From Leyella lascolaii (GTDB taxonomy: Bacteria; Bacteroidota; Bacteroidia; Bacteroidales; Bacteroidaceae): DNA of 64,000 nucleotides. The stretch spans positions 80,048 to 144,047 of the forward strand of contig NZ_LT556035.1 in NCBI RefSeq assembly GCF_900079775.1, written 5' to 3'. The notes under the pieces were generated by a model that saw nothing but the letters and a program-made list of their open reading frames with translations, searched no databases and was not told the DNA's origin. A program made the translations under genes and the position numbers. Shown here piece after piece: positions 1 through 9,111 of the stretch (positions are counted from its first letter, which is position 1; the number at the start of each line of letters is the position of its first letter).

Positions 1-123
1 AACATCAGGAAGGGCACGAGCCACTATAACCGACATACTATAGTCGATATACGAAGACTTCATCTCTTCCTCAATGTTTATCTTCAAAATCCGATCTTGA
101 TCAATTGTCTGATTCTCATCCAT
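1..123 (-). CDS. gyrA: DNA gyrase subunit A, N-terminal fragment (runs off the window)
   Basis: The first 41 codons of a gene read on the minus strand from an ATG at 123; the rest lies outside the window. The visible protein contains [19 protein letters not shown] followed by ALPDV, the characteristic start of type IIA topoisomerase A subunits. GyrA carries the catalytic tyrosine of gyrase, which introduces negative supercoils, but that residue is not in view. The 460 bases upstream contain no other gene on this strand. A TAnnTTTG element at 224-231 is the likely promoter. Fragment size prevents separating GyrA from ParC with certainty, although this N-terminal wording is much more typical of GyrA. 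Confidence 0.85.
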   Translation of the reverse strand, partial: MDENQTIDQDRILKINIEEEMKSSYIDYSMSVIVARALPDV

Positions 124-223
124 TTTTTATGTTTCTTGTTTTTTTTACTCAATACTCTCATTTCTGAAGAAAATCCCCGCTAAGGGCATTATTTTTCGCT
201 CTCACGGGTTTTTAATATTTTTT

Positions 224-231
224 CAAATGTA
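224..231 (-). promoter_or_regulatory. Candidate -7 element for gyrA
   Basis: On the minus strand the bases read TACATTTG, matching the Bacteroidetes TAnnTTTG element about 100 bases upstream of the gyrA start. No convincing TTG lies 19-21 bases upstream, so the call is tentative. Confidence 0.4.
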
Positions 232-387
232 AAATTACAAAAAAAACATGATCCGAAGAAACTTTTAAAAGGCAAACAGAGCAAAATTAAATATAATTAG
301 CTTATAGTATAATTATCCGCGACAAACGCAAGCGTATACTATTAATTCAACGCAACATCCGCCATATGTATAGTTTTACTTATGATA

Positions 388-433
388 AAACCTGCAAGTC
401 TCCCTCATTGTATGAGCGAAGACTTGCAGGTTT
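388..433 (-). terminator. Hairpin terminator of the bamD-rpoZ-DUF4293 operon
   Basis: Perfect 13-bp inverted repeat, AAACCTGCAAGTC at 388-400 and its complement at 421-433, with a further 5-bp stem (CTCAT/ATGAG) inside the loop. On the minus strand it is followed by a short T run (GGTTTTATC). It lies 150 bases beyond the stop of the DUF4293 gene and faces the gyrA promoter region, so it separates the two minus-strand units. Confidence 0.65.
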
Positions 434-582
434 CCCTAATCTCTTATTATATAACTGAGCGTCAGGCATAAAACTTAATGTTGATGAACAACTACAATCT
501 TTATAGAGTTCAGTATATACCCGATGCTCTAAAAATAAGTTTTACTGTACAATCATCACGATGTAATTATCTTAATATAAAC

Positions 583-1038
583 TTAGCGTATCCTATCCGC
601 AGCCCTGACAAGCTTCTCGTCATCAAGGATGCCTTTCCTTGCCATAAGTATCAATATTATGGATATGAGCGGGAAACAGGCTGCGATTGACGGGCGAAAA
701 CTGTAAGCATCGGAACCAATCAATTTCACACAAATTCCGTATACCACATACCACAATACCAATATAAGAATATTGAACACACATAAACGGCTTTGAAACA
801 TTCTGTTTCTGAATGAGCCTATTGCTTTCAGACATATCGGGCATGTAATCAGTAATATGAAAAACAACCATGCAACAGAATATTCATGGCGGCCGTCATC
901 AAGCAACCACAGATTAAACATTTGCTTATCCGTCCCCATTGTGTCCTTAAACTCAAACGTTCCTACAGGAAGGCACAGGCATGCTATTGTCAACAGGAAT
1001 GACAGAAAGAGGAATACCGTCTGCTTACGCTGTAACAT
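583..1038 (-). CDS. DUF4293 integral membrane protein
   Basis: A 151-residue protein with four hydrophobic stretches: an N-terminal one after MLQRKQTVF, and three more separated by short charged loops, ending in a charged cytosolic-looking tail. This pattern and gene position match DUF4293, a Bacteroidetes membrane family of unknown function. The reading frame could start at a TTG at 1047, but the ATG at 1038 just past the rpoZ stop is preferred. It is the last gene of the bamD-rpoZ unit, an order I recall as conserved in Bacteroidales. No function is claimed. Confidence 0.8.
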   Translation of the reverse strand: MLQRKQTVFLFLSFLLTIACLCLPVGTFEFKDTMGTDKQMFNLWLLDDGRHEYSVAWLFFILLITCPICLKAIGSFRNRMFQSRLCVFNILILVLWYVVYGICVKLIGSDAYSFRPSIAACFPLISIILILMARKGILDDEKLVRAADRIR

Positions 1039-1043
1039 ACTTA

Positions 1044-1373
1044 TCAATTCTGGTTGTCCTTTGAAGGATCACGATAATAAATATTGCCCTCGACAAATTC
1101 CTGTGTAGCCAACAGAGTAGGCTTCGGCAGCTTTTCATAATAACGAGAAATCTCAATCTGCTCGCGGTTCTCAAAGACCTCTTCCAAAGAGTCGTTGTAC
1201 GAAGCGAACTCTGCCAGTTTTTTATTAAGGTCCTGCTTTATCTCCACAGCTATCTGGTTTGCTCTCTTAGAGATAATAGCTACACTTTCATAAATATTGC
1301 CAGTCTCATCACACAAATCCATTATATTACGTGTAACAGTGTTGACCGGTGCTTTTGACTTCTTGTAATCCAT
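1044..1373 (-). CDS. rpoZ: RNA polymerase omega-like subunit (Rpb6/RpoZ family)
   Basis: A 109-residue protein beginning MDYKKSKAPVNTVTRNIMDL. It contains NIYESVAIISKRANQIAVEI, matching the omega/Rpb6 signature in which a small helical protein clamps the beta-prime subunit and promotes core RNA polymerase assembly. The C-terminal half (residues 60-109) is an extension rich in charged residues, as in Bacteroidetes omega-like proteins. It starts 13 bases after bamD and its stop nearly abuts the DUF4293 gene, so all three are probably co-transcribed. Assignment rests on the central motif and gene order. Confidence 0.8.
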   Translation of the reverse strand: MDYKKSKAPVNTVTRNIMDLCDETGNIYESVAIISKRANQIAVEIKQDLNKKLAEFASYNDSLEEVFENREQIEISRYYEKLPKPTLLATQEFVEGNIYYRDPSKDNQN

Positions 1374-1386
1374 ATTTATATTTTAA

Positions 1387-2217
1387 TTATTGTTCTTTTG
1401 TATATTCCTTACATTTGTTTATAAACTTCTCTGCGAGATTCTTGTCCTTGGAATCAGGAAACTCATTCAAGAAACCATAACATTCATCTTCAGCATCCTG
1501 AAACCTTTCAAGCTTTTTCTCCTCAACGCTCTGCTCTGCAAGCTCGAACTTGCTTTTCATAATAAGAAGCGCGAAATCCTCACGCATAGAAGTATAAGGA
1601 TAATCTTTCAAAGCATTCTGTGCGGTAATGATACATGCCTCATAGTTATTTCCCCCATATGTGCAATTACCGAAATACTGTCCCAAATCATAATAAAGCT
1701 GTGCTGAATAAAATTCCTTCAGCACAAGTTTATCCTGAAGCTCGAACAGCCGTTCCTGAGCAAGCGATTTATATTTTGCATCCGGGAAAAGATCCAGATA
1801 TTCCTGAAATGCAGCTATTGCCGCAACAGTCTGCGACTGGTCAAGCCTTGGCTCGGGAGTACTCATGTACAGACTCTGACCTACATAAAACTCAGCCATC
1901 TCAGCATATATACCTTTCGGATAACTTGAAAAATATTTTTTGAATGTGGCAGCCGCGCCCTCATAGTCCTTACTCAGATATTCTGCCATAGCCAGCATGT
2001 AAAGACTTTCCTGGGCATTGTCCGTGCCTTTCTGCATTGTCACAAGTTCCTGCAACAGTGTCGAAGCCCTTGTGTACTTACCATTAACAAAACATTCTTT
2101 TGCATATTCATATTTGAAAGAGTTATCATATGTCTTATATACATTATTAAACTCATTGGAGCAACTTGATAAGATTGCCGAAATCAATATGATAACACCA
2201 AAAGTTATTCTTTTCAT
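1387..2217 (-). CDS. bamD: Outer membrane protein assembly factor BamD
   Basis: A 276-residue lipoprotein starting MKRITFGVIILISAILSSCS, with a lipobox cysteine after a short hydrophobic segment. It is followed by repeated TPR-like helices (for example YTRASTLLQELV and YEGAAATFKKYFSSYPKG), the architecture of BamD/YfiO. BamD is the essential lipoprotein partner of BamA in inserting beta-barrel proteins. An upstream in-frame start at 2265 is rejected because it would bury the signal peptide and overlaps the promoter. It is the first gene of the minus-strand unit with rpoZ and DUF4293. Confidence 0.9.
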   Translation of the reverse strand: MKRITFGVIILISAILSSCSNEFNNVYKTYDNSFKYEYAKECFVNGKYTRASTLLQELVTMQKGTDNAQESLYMLAMAEYLSKDYEGAAATFKKYFSSYPKGIYAEMAEFYVGQSLYMSTPEPRLDQSQTVAAIAAFQEYLDLFPDAKYKSLAQERLFELQDKLVLKEFYSAQLYYDLGQYFGNCTYGGNNYEACIITAQNALKDYPYTSMREDFALLIMKSKFELAEQSVEEKKLERFQDAEDECYGFLNEFPDSKDKNLAEKFINKCKEYTKEQ

Positions 2218-2235
2218 ATTACATGTTTTGAAGTG

Positions 2236-2266
2236 CAAAAATACACATATTTCATCTACCAACAAA
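2236..2266 (-). promoter_or_regulatory. Promoter of the bamD operon
   Basis: Minus-strand TATTTTTG at 2236-2243 with TTTG at 2263-2266 and a 19-base spacer, the Bacteroidetes sigma-ABfr pattern. The predicted start of transcription leaves about a 12-base leader before the bamD ATG at 2217. Confidence 0.7.
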
Positions 2267-2328
2267 GCAACAGCCTTCTTTTTTTAGCAAAAAATCACGA
2301 TTTCACATTATAATTGTGAGTTTTTTAT

Positions 2329-2336
2329 TATTTTTG
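2329..2336 (+). promoter_or_regulatory. Candidate -7 element for uvrB
   Basis: TATTTTTG lies 25 bases upstream of the preferred uvrB start. The upstream element is weak (a TTG at 2314-2316 is too close). The position argues against the longer frame starting at 2316, since the start would precede the transcript. Confidence 0.5.
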
Positions 2337-2360
2337 TTACCTCTCTTCAAACTGTTTAAT

Positions 2361-4421
2361 ATGAATTTCAAACTGACATCAAACTATTCCCCTACAGGAG
2401 ACCAGCCCGAAGCGATAAAGCAACTTACAGACGGCATTACAAGAGGTGAGCACGCACAGGTATTACTGGGTGTCACCGGTTCAGGCAAGACATTCACCAT
2501 GGCAAACGTGATTGCCAATATCAACAGACCCACATTAATTCTAAGCCACAACAAAACACTGGCAGCGCAACTCTACGAAGAGATGAAAGGTTTTTTCCCA
2601 GAAAACGCCGTCGAATATTATGTTTCATACTACGACTATTACCAGCCTGAAGCATACATCCCGTCAACAGACACATATATAGAGAAAGATCTTGCGATAA
2701 ACGAAGACATAGACAAGCTGCGACTTTCAGCTGTAAGTGCTCTGCTTTCAGGCAGGAATGACGTCGTGGTGGTTTCTTCAGTGTCATGCATTTATGGTAT
2801 GGGTGGGCCGGCAGCAATGGCAAACAGTGTCATAAAGGTGAAAAAGGGACAAAGCATTGACAGAAACGAATTCCTGCGCAAACTTGTAGACGCCTTATAC
2901 CTGCGTAATGACATCGAACTGAAAAGAGGTAATTTCCGCGTAAAAGGAGATACTCTAGACATCTTCATGGCATATAGCGACAATATCCTACGCATAATAT
3001 GGTGGGACGATGAGATTGACTCGATAGAAGAACTTGACAGTCTCACCTTTCAGACTCTGGCAACATTTGATGAGTATCAGATATATCCGGCAAACCTTTT
3101 TGTCACTTCTAAAGAACAGACAAACCAAGCCATAAGGATGATACAGGACGATCTGACAAAGCAAATAGATTACTTTAACGAATTGGGAGATTCAATTAAG
3201 GCTCAGCGCATTAAGGAGCGAGTGGAATATGACATGGAAATGATAAAAGAGCTCGGTCATTGCAGCGGCATCGAAAACTACTCCCGATATTTCGACGGAC
3301 GCCAGCCAGGTGACAGACCATACTGTCTGCTTGACTTTTTTCCTAAAGACTACATTCTTATAATTGACGAAAGTCATGTCAGTGTACCGCAGATAAACGC
3401 CATGTACGGTGGAGACCGCGCAAGAAAACAGAATCTGGTAGAATACGGTTTCCGACTTCCTGCGGCATTCGACAACAGACCTCTCAAATTCGAAGAGTTC
3501 ATGAACATGATAAATCAAGTCATTTATGTGTCAGCCACTCCGGCAGATTTTGAACTCAACGAGTCTGAGGGTGTGATTGTGGAGCAAATAATACGTCCTA
3601 CAGGATTGCTGGATCCGATAATAGAGGTGAGACCGAGCGAAAACCAGATAGACGATCTTGTCAATGAAATTATCGAACGAAACGAACGGGACGAGCGCAC
3701 TCTTGTGACCACACTTACAAAAAGAATGGCAGAAGAACTGACAGAATATCTGCTCAACCACGGCATAAGAGCCAACTATATACACAGCGACGTTGCGACA
3801 CTCGACCGCGTGAAGATAATGAACGACCTTCGCAACGGACTCTTTGATGTCCTTGTCGGCGTGAATCTTCTGCGTGAAGGGCTTGACCTTCCGGAAGTAT
3901 CTCTTGTCGCCATTCTTGATGCAGACAAGGAAGGATTTCTCCGAAGCAGACGTTCACTCACCCAGACAGCAGGTCGCGCAGCACGTAATGTGAACGGCAA
4001 GGTGATAATGTATGCGGACACCATAACCGAGAGCATGCAGAAGACAATAGACGAGACCAACAGACGCAGAGCAATACAGCTGCAATACAACAAAGAGCAC
4101 AACATCACTCCACGCCAAATCAGAAAAAGCATCAAAGGCATTCTCACCCCGACCGGAGGCGAAAGTGAAATGCAGCCAGAATCAAAACCTGTTGAAAAGA
4201 ATATCAAGTACCGTCCTTATATCGAGCCAGAAAAGGACGCCATAGCAGCCGACCCGATAATAAAACGAATGAGCCGGAAACAGCTTGAAAAGAGCATTGC
4301 CGACACTACGGCACTCATGAAACAAGCCGCAAAGAATCTTGACTTCCTTCAGGCTGCACAATACCGTGACGAAATTGTACGGCTTCAGTCTCTGCTTGAA
4401 AAGCATACAGACAAGGAATGA
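2361..4421 (+). CDS. uvrB: Excinuclease ABC subunit B
   Basis: A 686-residue protein, normal for UvrB, the damage-verifying helicase-like subunit of nucleotide excision repair. Visible landmarks in order: Walker A GVTGSGKT near residue 40, the beta-hairpin region YYDYYQPEAYIPSTDTYIEK, Walker B DESHVSVPQ, helicase motifs around NLLREGLDLPEVSLV and QTAGRAARN, and a C-terminal UVR domain (AAKNLDFLQAAQYRDEI) that contacts UvrC. The start MNFKLTSNYSPTGDQPEAI is chosen over an upstream frame start because family members begin there and a promoter lies between. It stands alone, divergent from bamD. Confidence 0.97.
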   Translation: MNFKLTSNYSPTGDQPEAIKQLTDGITRGEHAQVLLGVTGSGKTFTMANVIANINRPTLILSHNKTLAAQLYEEMKGFFPENAVEYYVSYYDYYQPEAYIPSTDTYIEKDLAINEDIDKLRLSAVSALLSGRNDVVVVSSVSCIYGMGGPAAMANSVIKVKKGQSIDRNEFLRKLVDALYLRNDIELKRGNFRVKGDTLDIFMAYSDNILRIIWWDDEIDSIEELDSLTFQTLATFDEYQIYPANLFVTSKEQTNQAIRMIQDDLTKQIDYFNELGDSIKAQRIKERVEYDMEMIKELGHCSGIENYSRYFDGRQPGDRPYCLLDFFPKDYILIIDESHVSVPQINAMYGGDRARKQNLVEYGFRLPAAFDNRPLKFEEFMNMINQVIYVSATPADFELNESEGVIVEQIIRPTGLLDPIIEVRPSENQIDDLVNEIIERNERDERTLVTTLTKRMAEELTEYLLNHGIRANYIHSDVATLDRVKIMNDLRNGLFDVLVGVNLLREGLDLPEVSLVAILDADKEGFLRSRRSLTQTAGRAARNVNGKVIMYADTITESMQKTIDETNRRRAIQLQYNKEHNITPRQIRKSIKGILTPTGGESEMQPESKPVEKNIKYRPYIEPEKDAIAADPIIKRMSRKQLEKSIADTTALMKQAAKNLDFLQAAQYRDEIVRLQSLLEKHTDKE

Positions 4422-4495
4422 AGTGTAAGTTATGCATAAGGAAATGAAATAACGTTAAATTGTCATCAACGAACAAAGTTACAGAACAAAATTAT

Positions 4496-4503
4496 TAACT
4501 TTG
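4496..4503 (+). promoter_or_regulatory. -7 element of the DUF4468-porin operon
   Basis: TAACTTTG followed by C, an exact TAnnTTTG match, 40 bases upstream of the first gene. No clear TTG at the usual distance. Confidence 0.55.
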
Positions 4504-4543
4504 CAAAACTTAAAAATTTAAACACAAATAACATTAGAACAAT

Positions 4544-5314
4544 ATGAAGAAACTGTTGATTATGATATTTCTGTCCATCCCGCTGGCAAGCATGGCGCAA
4601 AACGGATGGGAACGCGTTCTTACTGAAAAGGAAAAGCAAGAACAGATAGAAAAGGCGGAAGCAGCCGCAAAAAAAGCCAGAAAAGATGCGGAAAAGCAAG
4701 CGAAGAAAAACAAAAAAATAAGTAAAAGCGGGAAAGGCTCCGCTTCGGGTAACGATATTACAGACATATCTACATCAACAGACAGTAAAGATAACGGCAA
4801 GAAATACAAATACAGCAAATATATCCAGCCCGGTTCCGTGCCGGAAGTTGACGGCAAGGTAATATTCACCCTTGAACTTGATGTTCCAGGAAAGAATGCC
4901 CAGCAGATATACGACAGGATGTACAACACGCTTGACGGACTGGCAAAAAAAGAGAATCAGATAAACAGTGGCATATTGCTTGTGAACAAGGAAGAACACA
5001 TAATTGCCGCCAAATACAGCGAATGGCTCGAATTCACAAGGAACTTTTTCGTTCTGGACCGCACTGAATTCAATTACACTATAATTGCCACATGTAAGGA
5101 CAATCACCTTACAATGACCCTCGAACGTATAACATACAACTATGAGGAAGGGCGTGAGACAGGCTTTATGCTTCCCGCAGAAAAACTCATAACAGACGAA
5201 TACGCGTTAAATAAGAAAAAAACGAAACTGAAGCCTACATTCTCAAAATTCCGCAGAAATACGATAGACAGGAAGGATGAAATCTTTCAGGAAGTAAAAG
5301 ACAGGCTTCTATAA
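4544..5314 (+). CDS. Secreted DUF4468 protein with Lys/Ala-rich helix
   Basis: A 256-residue protein with a signal peptide (MKKLLIMIFLSIPLASMAQ). A strongly charged Lys/Glu/Ala-rich stretch follows (about residues 25-65), probably a long helix or coiled coil. The globular part begins near GKVIFTLELDVPGKNAQQIY and resembles DUF4468, a TBP-like fold common in Bacteroides and Prevotella with no assigned function. It is the first of three closely spaced genes (14-base gap, then a 1-base overlap) ending in an outer-membrane porin, which suggests an envelope role. The family call is from memory of the pattern. Confidence 0.7.
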   Translation: MKKLLIMIFLSIPLASMAQNGWERVLTEKEKQEQIEKAEAAAKKARKDAEKQAKKNKKISKSGKGSASGNDITDISTSTDSKDNGKKYKYSKYIQPGSVPEVDGKVIFTLELDVPGKNAQQIYDRMYNTLDGLAKKENQINSGILLVNKEEHIIAAKYSEWLEFTRNFFVLDRTEFNYTIIATCKDNHLTMTLERITYNYEEGRETGFMLPAEKLITDEYALNKKKTKLKPTFSKFRRNTIDRKDEIFQEVKDRLL

Positions 5315-5328
5315 TACCAATAAAAAAT

Positions 5329-5553
5329 ATGGATGACGGTACAAACATACAGTTTCCAAGACACAGAAGGTCCGGACAGGATAATACGGATAAGTTTCTG
5401 AAAATAAGAAACATATTAAATATAATATTCATGATAGGCGCAATAGCCGGAGTGATATTCTATATCACTTCCAGCCAAACCACAGGCATTATTATAATAA
5501 TGTCGTCAATGGTGTTCAAGATAGCAGAATGTTGCCTTCGATTTTTCCGTTAA
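5329..5553 (+). CDS. Small two-helix membrane protein, hypothetical
   Basis: A 74-residue protein with a charged N-terminus (MDDGTNIQFPRHRRSGQD) and two hydrophobic segments, roughly residues 28-45 and 50-65, consistent with a helical hairpin in the inner membrane. Its TAA overlaps the ATG of the porin gene by one base (TAATG), so translation is probably coupled. I recognise no family. Its reality is supported by tight spacing on both sides and by the membrane-protein pattern, not by homology. Confidence 0.6.
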   Translation: MDDGTNIQFPRHRRSGQDNTDKFLKIRNILNIIFMIGAIAGVIFYITSSQTTGIIIIMSSMVFKIAECCLRFFR

Positions 5554-7883
5554 TGAAAAAGTTTTTTATAATATTGACAGTTGCCTCCGTGATGTCTGTA
5601 AACGTCATGGCGCAGACCGGTGCCACATATAATCAGATAAACGAAGACGGCAGCATAAACAGACGATCATCCCAAAACACAGATTCGCTGGGAAGCGACA
5701 AAGAAATACCGAAAGGAATAAAGGCGTGGACAGTCAGCCGTAAATTCGGAGACAGGACACCAGTACAGGTCGACACACTGTCACACATGTTCATGAACAC
5801 AATATTCACCACAGGTCTACGGGGTGAATACAACACCACCGGCAACCTTGGCGCGCCACGCATCAACCGCATTTTCATAGACCGTCCGGAGACAGAACAG
5901 TTCATTTTCACCCAGCCATACGACTTCTTCATCACACCGGTTGAGAAGTTCCAATTCACCAACACACTGTCTCCATTCACAAATCTCACATACAACACAG
6001 CCGGAGACCGTACCAATGGCGAGGATCATTTCACTGCAAAGTTCGGCGTGAACGCAGGGAAACGCATTGGCGTAGGCTTCAAATTCGACTATATCTACGG
6101 ACGCGGATATTATCAGAACCAAAGCACGTCACACTTTAATTATACGATGTACGGTTCGTATTTAGGCGACCATTATCAGGCTCACCTGCTCTTCTCCACC
6201 AATCATCAGAAAGTGACGGAGAACGGAGGTATAACAAACGACGCATACATAACCCATCCTGAAAGTTTCGACGACAGCTATACCACAAGTGAGATACCTA
6301 CTGTGCTTGAGCAGAACTGGAACCGCAACGACAACCTGCACATATTCCTCACCCACCGATACAACATTGGCTTCAACCGGAAGGTGAAGATGAGTGAGGA
6401 GGAGATAAAGGCACGCAAGTTTGCCATTGAGTCAATGAAGGAGAACGAGGCTCTTCTTGAGAAGGAACGGGCAAGCAGAAAAGCCCGCCGTGAGGGAAGG
6501 GAGTTCGATGAAGAACAGTTTGATAACAAACAGACCTTCAGCGGACGTCCCGACGATGCAAAAATCGCAGGTGACGAACCTGCCGACAGTCTGTCTGCCA
6601 ACACATCAGACCGAATTGCCATCACCGACGCAAAGGCAGACAGCATACTGACAACCGAAAAGAAAACCGGTGCAAATGCCGATACCGCATGGATGAAGAA
6701 TGAATATGTGCCCGTCACAAGCTTCATACACACCATGAGCTTCGACAATTACAAGAGAATATATCAGGCATACATGGCGCCTGAGAATTATTATGCAGAT
6801 AATTTCTACGACCCATCAATACTGAGAGGTGACTCCATATATGACAAGACAAGTCATTTCCGTCTGCAGAACACATTTGCCATATCACTGCTCGAAGGGT
6901 TCAACAAATGGGCGAAAGCCGGACTGAAAGTCTTCGCGTCCTCAGACCTTCGCCATTTTGTATTGCCTGACACCAAAGGAGGCACAATAACATACAACGA
7001 ACACAGCCTAAGCATAGGAGGACAGCTTCAGAAAACGCAGGGACATACGCTCCACTACGACGTTGTGGCGGAGACATGGCTCACCGGAGAGGATGCAGGA
7101 CAATTAAAGATTGACGGCTCCGTTGATGTAAACTTTCCTCTTTTCGGAGATACTGTCACCTTATGCGCCAAAGGATTTTTCCATCATCTTAATCCCACAT
7201 TCTACTATCGCCACTATCACTCGCGCCATTTCTGGTGGGACAACGACGACCTGAGCAAAACAATACACTCGCGCATAGAAGGACTTTTCGCTTACCGCAA
7301 GACGCGCACATCACTGCGTGTAGCTGTAGACGAAATAAAAGACTACACATATATGGCTATGAGCTATGGCATCGACAGCGAGTTCAACCGCACTGGAAAC
7401 AAGGTGACTGTCGGACAAAAAGGCGGTGCCATAAGTCTTTTCACAATATCACTGGCACAAGACTTCAAACTCGGACCGCTTCATTGGGACAACGTCATCA
7501 CCTACCAGAAGTCATCTGACAACGACGTCATTCCTCTTCCGGATATAAACATATACTCCAATCTTTATCTAAGATTCAAGATTGCACGTGTGCTGAAATG
7601 TGATATTGGAGCAGATGTGCGGTATTTCACAAAATACTATGCGCCGGACTACAGCCCTGCATTAGGACAATATGCGATACAGGCAGGAACGTCACGCGTA
7701 AAGACCGGCAACTATCCGATAGTCAACGCATACGCCAACTTCCACCTCAAACGCACACGCTTCTTCGTAATGATGAGCCACATAAACGGAGGAAGCGGCA
7801 GCAAGGAGTATTTCCTGACACCGCACTATCCGCTTAACGGACGCATCTTCCGTTTCGGACTGAGCTGGAACTTCTACAACTGA
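5553..7883 (+). CDS. Putative outer-membrane porin (Porin_10 family)
   Basis: A 776-residue protein from MKKFFIILTVASVMSVNVMA, a clear signal peptide. The N-terminal region contains EYNTTGNLGAPRINRIFIDR and a long series of alternating aromatic/polar strands ending in RIFRFGLSWNFYN, a C-terminal phenylalanine/aromatic strand typical of outer-membrane barrels. This fits the Bacteroidetes Porin_10 family. Residues about 280-380 form a charged, low-complexity insertion (KEKERASRKARREGREFDEE-like, with Asp/Thr-rich sequence after it) that interrupts the barrel pattern, likely a large loop. The start at 5553 is chosen over 5529 because of the signal peptide and the TAATG junction. Confidence 0.8.
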   Translation: MKKFFIILTVASVMSVNVMAQTGATYNQINEDGSINRRSSQNTDSLGSDKEIPKGIKAWTVSRKFGDRTPVQVDTLSHMFMNTIFTTGLRGEYNTTGNLGAPRINRIFIDRPETEQFIFTQPYDFFITPVEKFQFTNTLSPFTNLTYNTAGDRTNGEDHFTAKFGVNAGKRIGVGFKFDYIYGRGYYQNQSTSHFNYTMYGSYLGDHYQAHLLFSTNHQKVTENGGITNDAYITHPESFDDSYTTSEIPTVLEQNWNRNDNLHIFLTHRYNIGFNRKVKMSEEEIKARKFAIESMKENEALLEKERASRKARREGREFDEEQFDNKQTFSGRPDDAKIAGDEPADSLSANTSDRIAITDAKADSILTTEKKTGANADTAWMKNEYVPVTSFIHTMSFDNYKRIYQAYMAPENYYADNFYDPSILRGDSIYDKTSHFRLQNTFAISLLEGFNKWAKAGLKVFASSDLRHFVLPDTKGGTITYNEHSLSIGGQLQKTQGHTLHYDVVAETWLTGEDAGQLKIDGSVDVNFPLFGDTVTLCAKGFFHHLNPTFYYRHYHSRHFWWDNDDLSKTIHSRIEGLFAYRKTRTSLRVAVDEIKDYTYMAMSYGIDSEFNRTGNKVTVGQKGGAISLFTISLAQDFKLGPLHWDNVITYQKSSDNDVIPLPDINIYSNLYLRFKIARVLKCDIGADVRYFTKYYAPDYSPALGQYAIQAGTSRVKTGNYPIVNAYANFHLKRTRFFVMMSHINGGSGSKEYFLTPHYPLNGRIFRFGLSWNFYN

Positions 7884-8126
7884 GCAAGACTTGCGTTTTA
7901 CGGCTAAAGCCTGGTAGCATTCAGACCAGATATTTATGAACACTGCCATGCCCCGCATACTCACGCAAGCTTATGCGTAACAGCCGCCCTCCTGCTTAGC
8001 TTCCAATCACGGAGAAGCCGGCAACATTGTCGGCAAAGACAGAAAACGATATGCCAACAACAGCACGAAATAAGGATAAAGTATAACGGTGGATTCCGGA
8101 CATAAGCAAACAATCGTATCAGAAAG
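7884..8126. other. Convergent intergenic gap
   Basis: The 243 bases between the porin gene and menA hold no plausible gene. A GCCG...CGGC stem around 8010-8030 without a T run is the only structure seen. Confidence 0.5.
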
Positions 8127-9035
8127 TCACGCGATTATCAGCCCGACTGACTGCAACAGTCCGTATACAAACATATTGCGCGCTGTCTTACCGAGCACAC
8201 GATTCAGCTCCGTTCCCTTTCTTATTCTAATCATCTCACGGTAAGTGTAGATGTGCAGCGCAAGATAGCCCAACGGCAGGAACGCCGCCCACATGCTTCT
8301 GTCATAAAACAGCACGAAGCCGGAAATGCATGCGGTAAGTCCGAGTCCAAGGTACAGTTTCTCAGACGCCTGCGCTCCGATTCTCACCACAAGAGTTTTC
8401 TTTCCGGAGCGTCTGTCGTTGTCTATGTCGCGGTAGTTGTTCACCACGAGCAGGGTGTCTATCACAAGCCCGCATGCCAATGACGTCCACACCACCTCCT
8501 GGCTGAAAAGCGGGGCACCTGACGGCATGTCAAGATAGTATGTGAGACAAACCGGCACAAAACCGAAAAACAACAGAACCAGCACATCGCCCAGTCCCAT
8601 ATAAGACAAGCACGTTGTGTAAAGGAAACAGAAAACCACACACGCCGCTCCTACCACAATCATATGCCATCCCCCGTAAACAACAAGAGGCAGACCCACC
8701 ATGCATGAGAGCACCGTGGTCAATGCCATGCCGCGCCGCATCGCCTTCTCCGTTATCCAGCCTTGCGCGCATGCCCTCTTCGGACCAAGACGGTTTTCAT
8801 CATCAGTACCCTTGACATAGTCGAAATAATCGTTTACGAAATTGGCGTCTATCTGCATAAGGAAAGCAAAAAGAAAGCACAATACGGCAGGCACTATCCT
8901 TATGTCGAACGAAGCGTCGCGCATGGCAAGAGCAGTACCAATCATCACCGGGACTGCCGCACCGGAAAGAGTTTTAGGACGTGATGCCAATATCCATGCC
9001 TTAAACGAATTAACTTTCACATCAACCTCATTCAT
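8127..9035 (-). CDS. menA: 1,4-dihydroxy-2-naphthoate polyprenyltransferase
   Basis: A 302-residue UbiA-superfamily membrane prenyltransferase with about eight or nine hydrophobic segments. The first Asp-rich motif is NDYFDYVKGTD and the second is NNYRDIDNDRRSGKKT, both needed to bind magnesium-prenyl diphosphate. The start (SFKAWILASRPKTLSGAAVPV) is typical of MenA, which attaches the isoprenoid tail to DHNA in menaquinone synthesis. It stands alone on the minus strand and shares an interlocked promoter region with the HD-domain gene. The menaquinone assignment over other UbiA enzymes rests on overall resemblance. Confidence 0.92.
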   Translation of the reverse strand: MNEVDVKVNSFKAWILASRPKTLSGAAVPVMIGTALAMRDASFDIRIVPAVLCFLFAFLMQIDANFVNDYFDYVKGTDDENRLGPKRACAQGWITEKAMRRGMALTTVLSCMVGLPLVVYGGWHMIVVGAACVVFCFLYTTCLSYMGLGDVLVLLFFGFVPVCLTYYLDMPSGAPLFSQEVVWTSLACGLVIDTLLVVNNYRDIDNDRRSGKKTLVVRIGAQASEKLYLGLGLTACISGFVLFYDRSMWAAFLPLGYLALHIYTYREMIRIRKGTELNRVLGKTARNMFVYGLLQSVGLIIA

Positions 9036-9057
9036 ATCAGTTTTTTCTGTTTACTTC

Positions 9058-9088
9058 TTGCAAAATTAACCATAAAAGACTATATTTG
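9058..9088 (+). promoter_or_regulatory. Promoter of the HD-domain gene
   Basis: TTG at 9058-9060, a 20-base spacer, then TATATTTG at 9081-9088. The predicted leader is about 17 bases before the ATG at 9112. It overlaps the opposing menA promoter. Confidence 0.75.
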
Positions 9089-9091
9089 CAA
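9061..9091 (-). promoter_or_regulatory. Promoter of menA
   Basis: Minus-strand TTG at 9089-9091, a 20-base spacer, and TAATTTTG at 9061-9068. Each promoter's TTGCAA palindrome supplies both its own -7 TTG and the other promoter's upstream TTG. Confidence 0.75.
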
Positions 9092-9111
9092 ATAAATACA
9101 ACCGCTTTATT

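Noticed and set aside
478-690. 70-codon plus-strand frame
   Set aside because: It overlaps the end of the DUF4293 gene on the opposite strand and resembles nothing.
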